Positions 1-5,980 are shown, numbered from the stretch's first letter. The stretch is 6,396 nucleotides of DNA from Dehalococcoidales bacterium (GCA_030640255.1 DAOWJS010000020.1:1-6396); one strand, 5' to 3'. Numbers and translations are program-made. Notes: generated from the letters alone by a model not told the origin.

Positions 1-29
1 TCCCCTTCCCCTTATCAAGGGGAAGGGGA
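1..29. repeat. Perfect 13-bp inverted repeat with 3-nt loop
   Basis: Bases 1-13 are the exact reverse complement of bases 17-29, separated by ATC. The arms are built from paired C4/G4 tracts. As RNA or single-stranded DNA this would be a very stable hairpin. No T-run follows on the plus strand. Because it lies at the window edge, the gene it might terminate is not visible. It could be a terminator stem for an upstream gene or one end of a dispersed G-rich repeat. Confidence 0.8.
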
Positions 30-123
30 TAAAGGGGATGGGGTTACCTAATAAAAACCTAAAGGGGGAGGGTTAATAGATAACTATCTAATAGGGGTGA
101 GGTTAATAAGTAATCCCCTTATA
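19..123. repeat. G-tract block with degenerate 30-bp periodicity
   Basis: Four G4 tracts lie at 19-22, 25-28, 34-37 and 40-43, with loops of 2, 5 and 2 nt, which fits a four-layer G-quadruplex pattern. From base 34 the sequence falls into three imperfect units of about 30 bp, at 34-63, 64-93 and 94-123. Each opens with a G-rich stretch followed by GTTA and an AT-rich tail. No credible coding region is seen here. The block runs directly into the tRNA-Ala promoter. The general look, with G-rich stretches next to TTAA, resembles non-coding intergenic repeats of many genomes, but the family is not identified. Confidence 0.6.
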
Positions 124-132
124 TGTTATAAT
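103..132 (+). promoter_or_regulatory. Sigma70-type promoter for tRNA-Ala
   Basis: A perfect -10 hexamer TATAAT lies at 127-132, with a weaker -35 TTAATA at 103-108 and an 18-bp spacer. Initiation about 7 nt after the -10 box falls near base 139, a few bases before the mature tRNA end at 142, so the precursor would have almost no leader. The -10 match and its position are strong; the -35 is only a 4/6 match. Confidence 0.6.
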
Positions 133-141
133 TTATAGTCT

Positions 142-214
142 GGGGATATAGCTCAGCCGGGAGAGCGCTGCGTTCGCATCGCAGAGGTCGGGGGTTCGAA
201 TCCCCCTATCTCCA
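142..214 (+). tRNA. tRNA-Ala (anticodon CGC)
   Basis: This is a complete 73-nt cloverleaf. The 7-bp acceptor stem GGGGATA/TATCTCC has one G-U pair. The D stem is GCTC/GAGC. The anticodon stem CTGCG/CGCAG encloses loop TTCGCAT, giving anticodon CGC, which reads GCG (Ala). The T stem GGGGG/CCCCC has loop TTCGAAT, and the discriminator base is A. The 3' CCA is not encoded (CTT follows), so it must be added by tRNA nucleotidyltransferase. A short T5 run at 216-220 follows. The next gene starts only 22 nt downstream, so read-through into it is possible. Confidence 0.97.
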
Positions 215-236
215 CTTTTTACTTGGGTAGGGGAAG

Positions 237-605
237 ATGATGACTGAGACCAATCCGATGAATAAAAAGGAAATTGACTGGAAAAGCAGGTTTAAGAAAT
301 TATTTAAGACTAAACTGGTGGTTGTAGGTTTTATTTTTGCCATAGTTGGCTGGTTTCTCTTAGGAGTACTGCTCTTTGGGAGATTCTTTGAAGAAGAGCT
401 ATTAGAAATTGAAAAATTTGTCCAATCGACCGCTTTTGCGTGGGGCTTTAGAATCTTAATACTAGGTGCTGTAATCATCTTAATCAGAAAAAATGAATGG
501 CTGACCAAAGCTTTGCAAAATCAGAGGATTAAAGTAAGCCTCTACATATTTTATGGAATCGGATTTATTGGCTGGTTAATGGAGATTATTAACTTACTGG
601 CTTAA
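237..605 (+). CDS. Small three-helix membrane protein, unknown function
   Basis: This 122-residue protein is not recognised as a known family. It has a short basic N-terminus (about residues 10-26, rich in Lys/Arg), then three hydrophobic segments at about 27-48, 66-84 and 101-121. The acidic stretch FEEELLEIE lies between the first two. The basic N-terminus suggests a cytoplasmic N-end under the positive-inside rule. A G-rich ribosome-binding stretch (GGTAGGGGA) lies immediately upstream. There are two adjacent ATG codons at 237 and 240, and the second has the better spacing, so the true start may be 240. The gene is clearly more AT-rich than the minus-strand operon. Its position just after tRNA-Ala suggests a shared transcript. 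Coding status is supported by the plausible membrane topology and RBS, not by homology. Confidence 0.65.
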   Translation: MMTETNPMNKKEIDWKSRFKKLFKTKLVVVGFIFAIVGWFLLGVLLFGRFFEEELLEIEKFVQSTAFAWGFRILILGAVIILIRKNEWLTKALQNQRIKVSLYIFYGIGFIGWLMEIINLLA

Positions 606-654
606 TAGCAGTGAAAACGAAACGTGAAAAGTTCTACCTATTGTTACCTCAGCT

Positions 655-680
655 CCACTCCCAAATCCAGGGTGGAGTGG
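655..680. repeat. 7-bp inverted repeat hairpin
   Basis: CCACTCC at 655-661 is the exact reverse complement of GGAGTGG at 674-680, with a 12-nt loop. It lies about 50 nt beyond the stop codon of the membrane protein. No T-run follows, so a role in termination is possible but unproven. Confidence 0.45.
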
Positions 681-719
681 CTGGGTGGTTACTTTCCTTA
701 CCTGGCTACAAATACGGCA

Positions 720-791
720 AAGTCCCGGGGAGGTCATCTCCAGTGCCGGTAGTACCGGTCACTGACACCAGATATGTAAACCCCGGGACTT
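720..791. repeat. Nested palindromic element (11-bp outer stem, 9-bp inner stem)
   Basis: AAGTCCCGGGG at 720-730 is the exact reverse complement of 781-791. Inside it, CAGTG at 741-745 pairs with CACTG at 760-764, and CCGG at 746-749 pairs with CCGG at 755-758, leaving loop TAGTA and one bulged T at 759. Two coaxial perfect stems in 72 bp are unlikely by chance. The element could be a small non-autonomous repeat, a structured 3' UTR or a recombination or protein-binding site. It lies between convergent genes and has no T-run, so it does not look like a classical intrinsic terminator. Confidence 0.65.
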
Positions 792-823
792 CTGAGCTAC
801 CGCGCTGATACTTCCGCTCGCTT

Positions 824-1621
824 CTAGTTGGTAGACATCTCAACGAAAGACGGGGGAAAGTAATTTCCCTCGGATACAGACTTTATGCCGGCCACAAGCT
901 CCGCACTGGCGGACCTCTTTGGAATAAAGCCATAGGCTCCTGCCTGCTTGGCAATAGCCATATTCTCTGGCTCGTCATATTGGGTCAAAATCAAAACCTT
1001 TGTCTGAGGGCATTCCTTGGTTATCCGCTTGGTCGCTTCTAGCCCGCTCATCACTGGCATGACTATATCCATCAGCGCCACGTTGGGTAAAAGCCGTAGC
1101 ACCTTTTTAAGCGCATCTTGCCCGTTAACCGCCTCGCCGACTACTTCCATGTCCTTTTGCAAGGCGAGAACGGCACATATTCCATCCCTGACCATAGCAT
1201 GGTCATCCACCACCAATACTCTTATCCTTCTAGTCGCTTCTTCCAGCAACCTCTGGATTCGGGGCACCAGTGAAGCTGGCTCGATTGGCTTGCTTACATA
1301 GTCCTCAGCCTGCATCTGCATCCCCTCAAACTTCCTCCATCCCTTAATAGACCGTTCCTCATCCCGGGCATCGACCACCAAGAGCGGTATGTCTTTATAT
1401 CTGGGGTGCTGTTTTAGCCACTGATGCGTGGAGAAGGCTTGTCCGGCGGGAGCTATCGTACCCAGAACAACAATATTGGGCTCGGCTTTAATCACCTCCT
1501 GGGCCTCTGCCTGGCTAGAGGTAGTGAGCACCTGATAGGACTTAGCTTCCAAAGTCATCCGGAAAGCTTCCACAAAATCAAGTTCGTCATCGATGATCAG
1601 GATTTTTTTCTTTTTCCCCAT
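824..1621 (-). CDS. Tandem-receiver response regulator without output domain
   Basis: The protein is 265 residues from the chosen ATG. Receiver 1 spans about residues 5-128 and receiver 2 about 133-257. Receiver 1 keeps the acidic pair (IIDDE, residues 10-13) and the Lys of SKP, but the phosphoacceptor strand reads VVLGT, with Gly where Asp is expected, so it is probably a pseudo-receiver. Receiver 2 has all key residues: DD at 139-140, the phosphorylatable Asp at 185 in ALMDIVMP, Thr at 213 in LILTQYD, and Lys at 235 in IPK. Receiver 2 is NarL/FixJ-like, but the protein stops just after it (FPPSF), where a LuxR-type HTH would begin. An in-frame GTG at 1636 would add five residues. The ATG at 1621 is preferred because AGGGAAGG sits about 5 nt upstream. 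The gene starts 72 nt after metF in the same direction with no clear promoter or terminator between, so it may be the last gene of that operon. It probably signals by protein-protein contact. Confidence 0.9.
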   Translation of the reverse strand: MGKKKKILIIDDELDFVEAFRMTLEAKSYQVLTTSSQAEAQEVIKAEPNIVVLGTIAPAGQAFSTHQWLKQHPRYKDIPLLVVDARDEERSIKGWRKFEGMQMQAEDYVSKPIEPASLVPRIQRLLEEATRRIRVLVVDDHAMVRDGICAVLALQKDMEVVGEAVNGQDALKKVLRLLPNVALMDIVMPVMSGLEATKRITKECPQTKVLILTQYDEPENMAIAKQAGAYGFIPKRSASAELVAGIKSVSEGNYFPPSFVEMSTN

Positions 1622-1693
1622 TTTACCTTCCCTCACTAGGTTAGATTTGGTTGGACGGCTCGGCCTACGGCTGTGTTTTACCCAGGTGCTATC

Positions 1694-2596
1694 TTAGGGC
1701 TGCACACCGACCAGTCCCGCCGCCGCTAAGATATCAGGCACTATCCCTTCTTTGCCTATTGCCATAATATGGACGCCGTGGCACAGGTTTTCCTCCTTTA
1801 TTGTCTTTATCAACCCCGCCGCAATCTCGATTCCTTTCTGAAGCCCCTTGCCCTTCTCCACACTGGCAAGCTCATTGATGGTGGGTTGAGGAACCATTAT
1901 TCCGGGAACATTATCGTTCATAAACTGGGCCATTCTGGCTGAGGCCAGCAATATGATGCCGGCCAGAATCTTCACATTAAACTGTGAGGCATATTGCATG
2001 AACCGGCGAAGGCTGTCCAGGTTAAAAATGCTCTGGGTTTGAAAGAATTGTGCCCCGGCAGCAACCTTCTTCTCAAACTTGATGAGTTGTGGCTCAATGA
2101 AGTCGGCTTCGGGATGAACCGAGGCACCGATACAGAATTTCGGAGCCCCTTTGAGTTCGTTTCCCCCTATATCCATTCCTGACTCCATCGTCCTGATCAC
2201 CCTCAGCAGTTGCACAGAATCCAGGTCAAAGACAGGCTTGGCCTCCTTGTGGTCTCCCACATCAATGGAATCTCCGGTGAGGCAAAGCACATTAGTGATG
2301 CCCCGCTGGTATGCCAAGAGAAGGTCAGCCTGAATCGCCAAGCGATTACGGTCACGGCAGGTTACCTGAAGCATGGGCTCACCGCCGCGTTCCTTAATTA
2401 GCAGACAGCCACCCAGCGAAGGAAAACGCATCACCGAGCTTTGATGGTCGGTAACGTTGATGACATCAACCTTGTCCTTAAGCAAATCTATATAGTGAAC
2501 CATTTCCGAGATATCAGTGCCTTTGGGAGGCCCGATTTCTGTTGTCACCAAGAATTTGCCAGAGTCGAGTTTTTCTTCGAATAACGAGTTAGCCAT
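1694..2596 (-). CDS. metF: Methylenetetrahydrofolate reductase, MetF
   Basis: This 300-residue flavin-dependent TIM-barrel enzyme of the MTHFR family interconverts 5,10-methylene- and 5-methyl-tetrahydrofolate. Family landmarks are visible. Glu20 in TTEIGPPKG corresponds to the catalytic Glu of E. coli MetF. NVTDHQ lies at 47-52. LTGD, with Asp109, is the folate-contacting Asp motif. GASVHPEA is at 157-164, GAQFFQTQ at 181-188, and the C-terminal segment GVHIMAIGKEGIVPDIL is at 274-290. The length is normal for a single-domain bacterial MetF. The ATG at 2596 overlaps the end of metV by 8 nt and has GGGAGAG just upstream, consistent with translational coupling. Sitting behind metV and an electron-transfer flavoprotein, it is most likely the methyl-branch enzyme of a Wood-Ljungdahl pathway rather than purely biosynthetic. 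That role is inference from context. Confidence 0.95.
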   Translation of the reverse strand: MANSLFEEKLDSGKFLVTTEIGPPKGTDISEMVHYIDLLKDKVDVINVTDHQSSVMRFPSLGGCLLIKERGGEPMLQVTCRDRNRLAIQADLLLAYQRGITNVLCLTGDSIDVGDHKEAKPVFDLDSVQLLRVIRTMESGMDIGGNELKGAPKFCIGASVHPEADFIEPQLIKFEKKVAAGAQFFQTQSIFNLDSLRRFMQYASQFNVKILAGIILLASARMAQFMNDNVPGIMVPQPTINELASVEKGKGLQKGIEIAAGLIKTIKEENLCHGVHIMAIGKEGIVPDILAAAGLVGVQP

Positions 2597-3272
2597 CGTT
2601 CTCTCCCAAATCAGTGTTAGCTTTGCTCATGAGCCTTTTCGGTCTAGGAATCGTCCGGAAGTTCCTCGGAGGGTAGTATCGGCGCATTTTCTCCAGTTGT
2701 CCTAATCTCTCCAGACGCTTGTAGATAAGGATCCAGGCGCAGTCCATATCCTTGTTGGCTTCACATTTGCCATTTTTGCTGCCAGCACAGGGACCATTGA
2801 GTATCCCCTTGGTGCAACGGGTGATGGGACAAATGCCGCCGGTATCATCCAATCGGCAATCGCCACAGGCGGCGCACCGCTCATCCCAAACCCCCCACTC
2901 ACTGGTCATACCCAGGAAAGAGGTATTAACCCCGGGCAAAACGGGCATATCCGGAAAACGTTCGGCTACAGCCTGCACCCCGATGCCACAACCTAGCGAA
3001 AGAACAGCATCTATGTCGGCGACTTTGTCAACAAGCAGCTCTAGGAATTCAGGGTCGCACTGTCTTTTCACCGTGTATTCGGAAAAGGTGTGAGTCCCGT
3101 TTGGGCTCTTTAGCTGGGCAACCTTTAATGCGCTATGAAGGAAGGAGACCTCACGCTCGCCACCAGCGTTACAAACTGTCATGCAGGTGCCACACCCCAG
3201 AATCAATACTCTCTGGTAAGGAGCAATCATTCGTCTAACTTCTTCCAATGGTTTCTGCTCGGCAACTATCAC
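2589..3272 (-). CDS. metV: MetV, cysteine-rich partner subunit of MTHFR
   Basis: This 227-residue protein matches the MetV / MTHFR C-terminal zinc-binding family, which partners MetF in acetogens. The N-terminal half contains LGCGTCMTVC (Cys27, Cys30, Cys34), then Cys72 and LGCGIG (Cys95). The C-terminal half has the dense cysteine cluster CAACGDC (133-139), GICPITRC (146-153), GPC (162), GKC (170) and DC (178), followed by the helix WILIYKRLERLGQ and a basic tail. In characterised MTHFRs MetV links MetF to its electron donor. The start is GTG at 3272, fixed by a near-ideal AGGAGGTG seven bases upstream, and the GTGA junction overlaps the stop of the upstream gene by 4 nt. It overlaps metF by 8 nt at its 3' end. 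The sequence shows no truncation. Confidence 0.92.
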   Translation of the reverse strand: MIVAEQKPLEEVRRMIAPYQRVLILGCGTCMTVCNAGGEREVSFLHSALKVAQLKSPNGTHTFSEYTVKRQCDPEFLELLVDKVADIDAVLSLGCGIGVQAVAERFPDMPVLPGVNTSFLGMTSEWGVWDERCAACGDCRLDDTGGICPITRCTKGILNGPCAGSKNGKCEANKDMDCAWILIYKRLERLGQLEKMRRYYPPRNFRTIPRPKRLMSKANTDLGENDG

Positions 3273-5392
3273 TTCTTCACCTCCTGCATTATTACCGAGA
3301 TTAAATGGAGCCCGCCTATTTTTTCAGTGAACTTATCCAGTGCCTTGACCGGGTCCTCATCGGTGGCGGCTAGGTTAAAAGTCTCCAGGCGCTCCGGCTC
3401 AAGACCAATCTGGGACAGCGTCCTCCTGACCTTTTCCACACGCTGACGAATCCAAAAGGCGGTGTTTTCTCGAGTGCATTGTTCCCCGCACCCGGCGATG
3501 AAAACCCCCTCGGCACCCATCTCATAGGCACGCAATATGTGCTCGGCTTCCACCTTGGCGACGCAAAGAACCGGCACTATCCAGATGCCAGTTTTAGCCC
3601 CCCGCCAAAGGCCGGCCAGAGTGCCGGTGCCAAAGAGTCCATACTGGCAGCAAAAACCGATAATGAGGGGCTTGGACTTCGATTGCGCCGCAGACTTAAC
3701 CACGTAATCCAGCTCTTCAGTTATATGTCGTCGGTCATATGGATTGCGCAAGACTATTGCCTTAGCTGGACATTCAGCCACGCATATGCCGCAAGCCTGA
3801 CACTGCTCAGCCGGTATCTGGATGGTGCCACTGTCATCCAAGTAGGGCACATGATAGGGGCAAACCCTGAGGCAGGTAAGGCAAGTGGCACACTTATCTT
3901 GAAACAGGATTTCCGCACCCATACCGCACCGGAGGCACCTTCTGGCTTCATTGATAGCGGATTCCCAGTCATAGACAAGCTCTACCGGCTCGAAGCCTTT
4001 CGCTCTTGCTTCAGGAGGAAGAATTGGCGGCTCAAGCCGCTCCGTTTTCCTTATCATCTCTATCGTTTCGGGGAGTAGGTCGCCGGTCAGGGTTTCCCTC
4101 TCCTCTTTGCTAGTTACTGGATATCTGTGCTGGAGGTAATCGTCGATACGAGAAGCCGCCAGCCTGCCAGTAGCCAGTGTCTCAACTACGGTCGCTGGCC
4201 CAGTTACAGCGTCCCCTCCGGCAAAGACTCCTAACCTATTGGTAGTGAGTGTGACTGGGTCAACTTGAATAGTGCTGTCCTTGCCGACACGAACATGAAA
4301 ATCACCCGGGGTCTGAGGTGCTTGTCCAATAGCAGAAATTAAAGTATCAAGTTCCTCATTGAACTCGCTGCCCTTGATGGGCACGGGCCGAGACCTGCCA
4401 CTGGCATCCGGTTCGCCAAGCTCCATCCTTACACAGGTTACGCTTAACTGCTTACTTCCTCCCTTAATTCTGATTGGCGCTACTTGAAACTGAATCTTCA
4501 CCCCTTCTTCCAGGGCTTGCTCCACTTCTACATGGTCTGCAGGCATTTCCGCCTGGCTGCGGCGGTAGAGGATGCTGACCTTCCGTGCCCTCAGCCGAAG
4601 CGCGGTGCGCGCCGCATCAATGGCTACATTCCCTCCCCCGACCACAGCGACCCGTTTTCCTAGAGATGGTTTAAGCCCAAGGTTCACTTCACGGAGAAAA
4701 GTTGCCCCGTCTATCACCCCTGAGTTGTCTTCCCCTTCTATTCCCATTCTAAGGCTCTGATGGGCACCAATAGCGACAAAGATGGCTTGGTAACCCATGT
4801 CAAAGAGCAGGTCGAGGGATACCACCCGCGTATTTATCCTTATTTCAACCCCCATCTGGATTAGCCTTTGAACTTCGGTGTCGAGTACTTCTCGGGGAAG
4901 GCGGTATTCGGGGATACCCACTCGCAGCATTCCCCCTGGCTCCGAATCAGCCTCAAAGATGGTTGCTGGATAGCCAAGCTTCCTAAGATAGTAAGCGGCG
5001 GCCAAGCCTGCCGGCCCAGAACCCACTATGGCAACCCTCTCACTGTGCGTAGTTTTGGCTTTAGCCTGAATCATCCGGTCACCGCCGAATTCCACGGCGA
5101 ACCTCTTCAAGGCCCGGATGGCGACCGGTTTATCTACCTGACGGCGCCGGCAGGCTTCCTCGCAGGGCTGATTACAAACATAGGCACAGATAGAGGGGAA
5201 AGGATTATCATTTCTTATGACCTGTAACGCCTCCATTATCTTGCCCTGGGCAACCAAATCAACATATTCTCTGATGTCCATATGTAACGGGCAGGCAACC
5301 TGGCATGGTGGCATGAGGCTGTGGTCAGGAGAGGACTCCTTCATTCGATTGACTTGATTGTTCTGAATGTTATCACTAACCGGTAAATACAC
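3269..5392 (-). CDS. FAD/NAD(P)-dependent oxidoreductase fused to ferredoxin and MvhD-like domains
   Basis: This 707-residue multidomain electron-transfer protein is the likely electron input for MetVF. Residues 25-105 form a GltD/DPYD-type N-terminal iron-sulfur region (Cys30, Cys34, then Cys69, 73, 77 and 81 spaced C-x3-C-x3-C-x3-C). Residues 118-420 are the flavoprotein. It has an FAD site GSGPAGL (124-130), an NAD(P) site VVGGGNVAIDAAR (250-262) followed by the YRRSQAEMPA segment typical of GltD/NfnB-like enzymes, and a second FAD motif VFAGGDAVTGPATVVE (389-404). RRCLRCG is at 484-490. Two ferredoxin-type [4Fe-4S] motifs are at 501-511 and 531-541. Residues 575-707 resemble MvhD/FlpD (FCCQYG, PVLC, AGCGEQC). 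The start is GTG at 5392, preceded by GGAGAGG with a 5-nt spacer; the in-frame ATG at 5344 has no RBS. Gene order and overlaps parallel the Hdr-MvhD-MetVF clusters of acetogens. The actual electron donor, NADH, NADPH or ferredoxin, cannot be read from sequence. Confidence 0.9.
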   Translation of the reverse strand: MYLPVSDNIQNNQVNRMKESSPDHSLMPPCQVACPLHMDIREYVDLVAQGKIMEALQVIRNDNPFPSICAYVCNQPCEEACRRRQVDKPVAIRALKRFAVEFGGDRMIQAKAKTTHSERVAIVGSGPAGLAAAYYLRKLGYPATIFEADSEPGGMLRVGIPEYRLPREVLDTEVQRLIQMGVEIRINTRVVSLDLLFDMGYQAIFVAIGAHQSLRMGIEGEDNSGVIDGATFLREVNLGLKPSLGKRVAVVGGGNVAIDAARTALRLRARKVSILYRRSQAEMPADHVEVEQALEEGVKIQFQVAPIRIKGGSKQLSVTCVRMELGEPDASGRSRPVPIKGSEFNEELDTLISAIGQAPQTPGDFHVRVGKDSTIQVDPVTLTTNRLGVFAGGDAVTGPATVVETLATGRLAASRIDDYLQHRYPVTSKEERETLTGDLLPETIEMIRKTERLEPPILPPEARAKGFEPVELVYDWESAINEARRCLRCGMGAEILFQDKCATCLTCLRVCPYHVPYLDDSGTIQIPAEQCQACGICVAECPAKAIVLRNPYDRRHITEELDYVVKSAAQSKSKPLIIGFCCQYGLFGTGTLAGLWRGAKTGIWIVPVLCVAKVEAEHILRAYEMGAEGVFIAGCGEQCTRENTAFWIRQRVEKVRRTLSQIGLEPERLETFNLAATDEDPVKALDKFTEKIGGLHLISVIMQEVKK
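3278..3285 (-). promoter_or_regulatory. Strong Shine-Dalgarno for metV
   Basis: AGGAGGTG on the minus strand ends the coding region of the fusion gene and lies seven bases (from AGGAGG) before the GTG start of metV. It settles the non-ATG start and suggests that metV is translated independently as well as by coupling through the 4-nt GTGA overlap. Confidence 0.8.
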
Positions 5393-5397
5393 GAGCG

Positions 5398-5404
5398 CCT
5401 CTCC
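5398..5404 (-). promoter_or_regulatory. Ribosome-binding site deciding the GTG start of the fusion gene
   Basis: GGAGAGG on the minus strand lies five bases before the GTG at 5392. The alternative ATG sixteen codons further in has no comparable motif, so the GTG start is preferred. Confidence 0.7.
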
Positions 5405-5432
5405 GAATATGGATAATCAGAATTCTACCCAT

Positions 5433-5461
5433 ATTGTATTGGGCTCCTAACCGCCTGGCAA
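5433..5461 (-). promoter_or_regulatory. Sigma70-type promoter of the MTHFR operon
   Basis: On the minus strand, -35 TTGCCA (plus coordinates 5456-5461) and -10 TACAAT (5433-5438) each match consensus at 5 of 6 positions and are separated by exactly 17 bp. Initiation would fall near 5426, giving a leader of about 34 nt before the GTG at 5392. The -35 box overlaps the last codons of the upstream pseudogene, so the operon seems to have its own promoter immediately after that remnant. Confidence 0.65.
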
Positions 5462-5904
5462 CGGGAATTCCCGGCGTATTCTGCGGGTTGCTTCCAGTCC
5501 GCTTTTCACTCGTGGTACCGCCACCGTAATTTTGGTGCCTTTTCCCGGATGGGATTCAATACGGCAATGGGCTGTCAGCGCATGTCTAAGGAGGGCTCGA
5601 TATCTTTCTCCTCCCCGTGCCAGTTGTTCGTATAGTTTTGCTTGCTCAATGGCGGTGCCGAGTCCCACAGAGGGGCACTGCACGGCTTGTCTCTGTCATA
5701 GAAGGCTTCGTAGCAAAGCCTGCCCACAAGCGACGAAGCTCCCTTCTGCAATCTGTCCCGCGCCGCTGAATTAGCGAACCTGACCCGGTACTCACTATTG
5801 ATGACCACTAGCTCGTCTTCTACGCCATCCACTATGTCCTGCAGGGTTATGTCTGAACCTGTATTTCCGGTGGCTGGTTGGGCCGCTGTCTCCTTCTTGT
5901 GCAT
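5447..5904 (-). pseudogene. Mosaic remnant of a PAS/GAF sensor histidine kinase and a response regulator
   Basis: Two overlapping minus-strand frames together show pieces of a two-component system in the expected order, with most of each domain missing. Frame one runs 5904-5575, starting at an ATG with AGGAG upstream. It carries a PAS domain (VDGVEDELVVINSEYRVRFAN, to about CYEAFYDRDKPCSAPLWD), which ends near 5662. The other frame then gives a GAF-end helix (LGTAIEQAKLYEQL, about 5662-5620), the beginning of another PAS (ERYRALLRHA, about 5611-5579), the extreme C-terminus of a kinase ATPase domain (RIESHPGKGTKITVAVP, about 5563-5510), and a receiver fragment (SGLEATRRIRREFP, about 5503-5462). 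No phosphoacceptor His box, no ATP-binding N/G boxes and no receiver Asp are present. At least three internal deletions and one frame change explain the arrangement. A short expressed PAS protein (5575-5904) cannot be excluded. Confidence 0.75.
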
Positions 5905-5955
5905 CTCCAGCTCCTCTACGTGCCCGTAAAATACAGCAACAACCAAGCCTTGTCA

Positions 5956-5980
5956 AGGGAGAGTGTAACCCACTTTCCCT
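5956..5980. repeat. 10-bp hairpin upstream of the kinase remnant
   Basis: AGGGAGAGTG at 5956-5965 pairs with CACTTTCCCT at 5971-5980 with one G-T wobble and the 5-nt loop TAACC. It lies about 50 bp before the start of the minus-strand pseudogene. Neither strand shows a following T-run, so a terminator call is not supported. Confidence 0.45.

Larger units (their letters stand above)
606..823. other. Intergenic region between convergent genes, rich in inverted repeats
   Basis: About 218 bp separate the stop of the membrane protein from the stop of the response regulator on the opposite strand. A 65-codon GTG-started frame (611-808) lacks a ribosome-binding site, and about half of it is a palindrome translated as low-complexity Pro/Val sequence, so it is not called as a gene. 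The region contains a 7-bp hairpin at 655-680 and a nested long inverted repeat at 720-791. Neither is followed by a clear T-run on either strand, so a standard intrinsic terminator is not evident, although the position between two converging genes would suit one. Confidence 0.6.

Noticed and set aside
1..123. CRISPR array
   Set aside because: The roughly 30-bp periodicity comes from degenerate G-rich units in direct succession, with no conserved repeat/unique spacer alternation and no cas genes in the window.
611..808. 65-codon plus-strand frame after the membrane protein
   Set aside because: It has a GTG start without a ribosome-binding site. About half of the frame is the nested palindrome, translated as Pro/Val-rich low-complexity sequence, and no family is recognised.
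780..823. tRNA-like words (GGTAGCTCAG) on the minus strand beside the palindrome
   Set aside because: No T-arm motif, no matching acceptor stem and no anticodon arm could be assembled, so this is not a tRNA or a convincing tRNA fragment.
1622..1693. Terminator between metF and the response regulator
   Set aside because: The 72-bp gap has short GC-rich direct repeats (AGCCGT twice on the minus strand) but no stable stem followed by a T-run.
3479..4078. 199-codon plus-strand frame opposite the fusion gene
   Set aside because: It lies entirely antisense to a gene with clear cysteine motifs and a strong domain match, and its own translation shows no family features.
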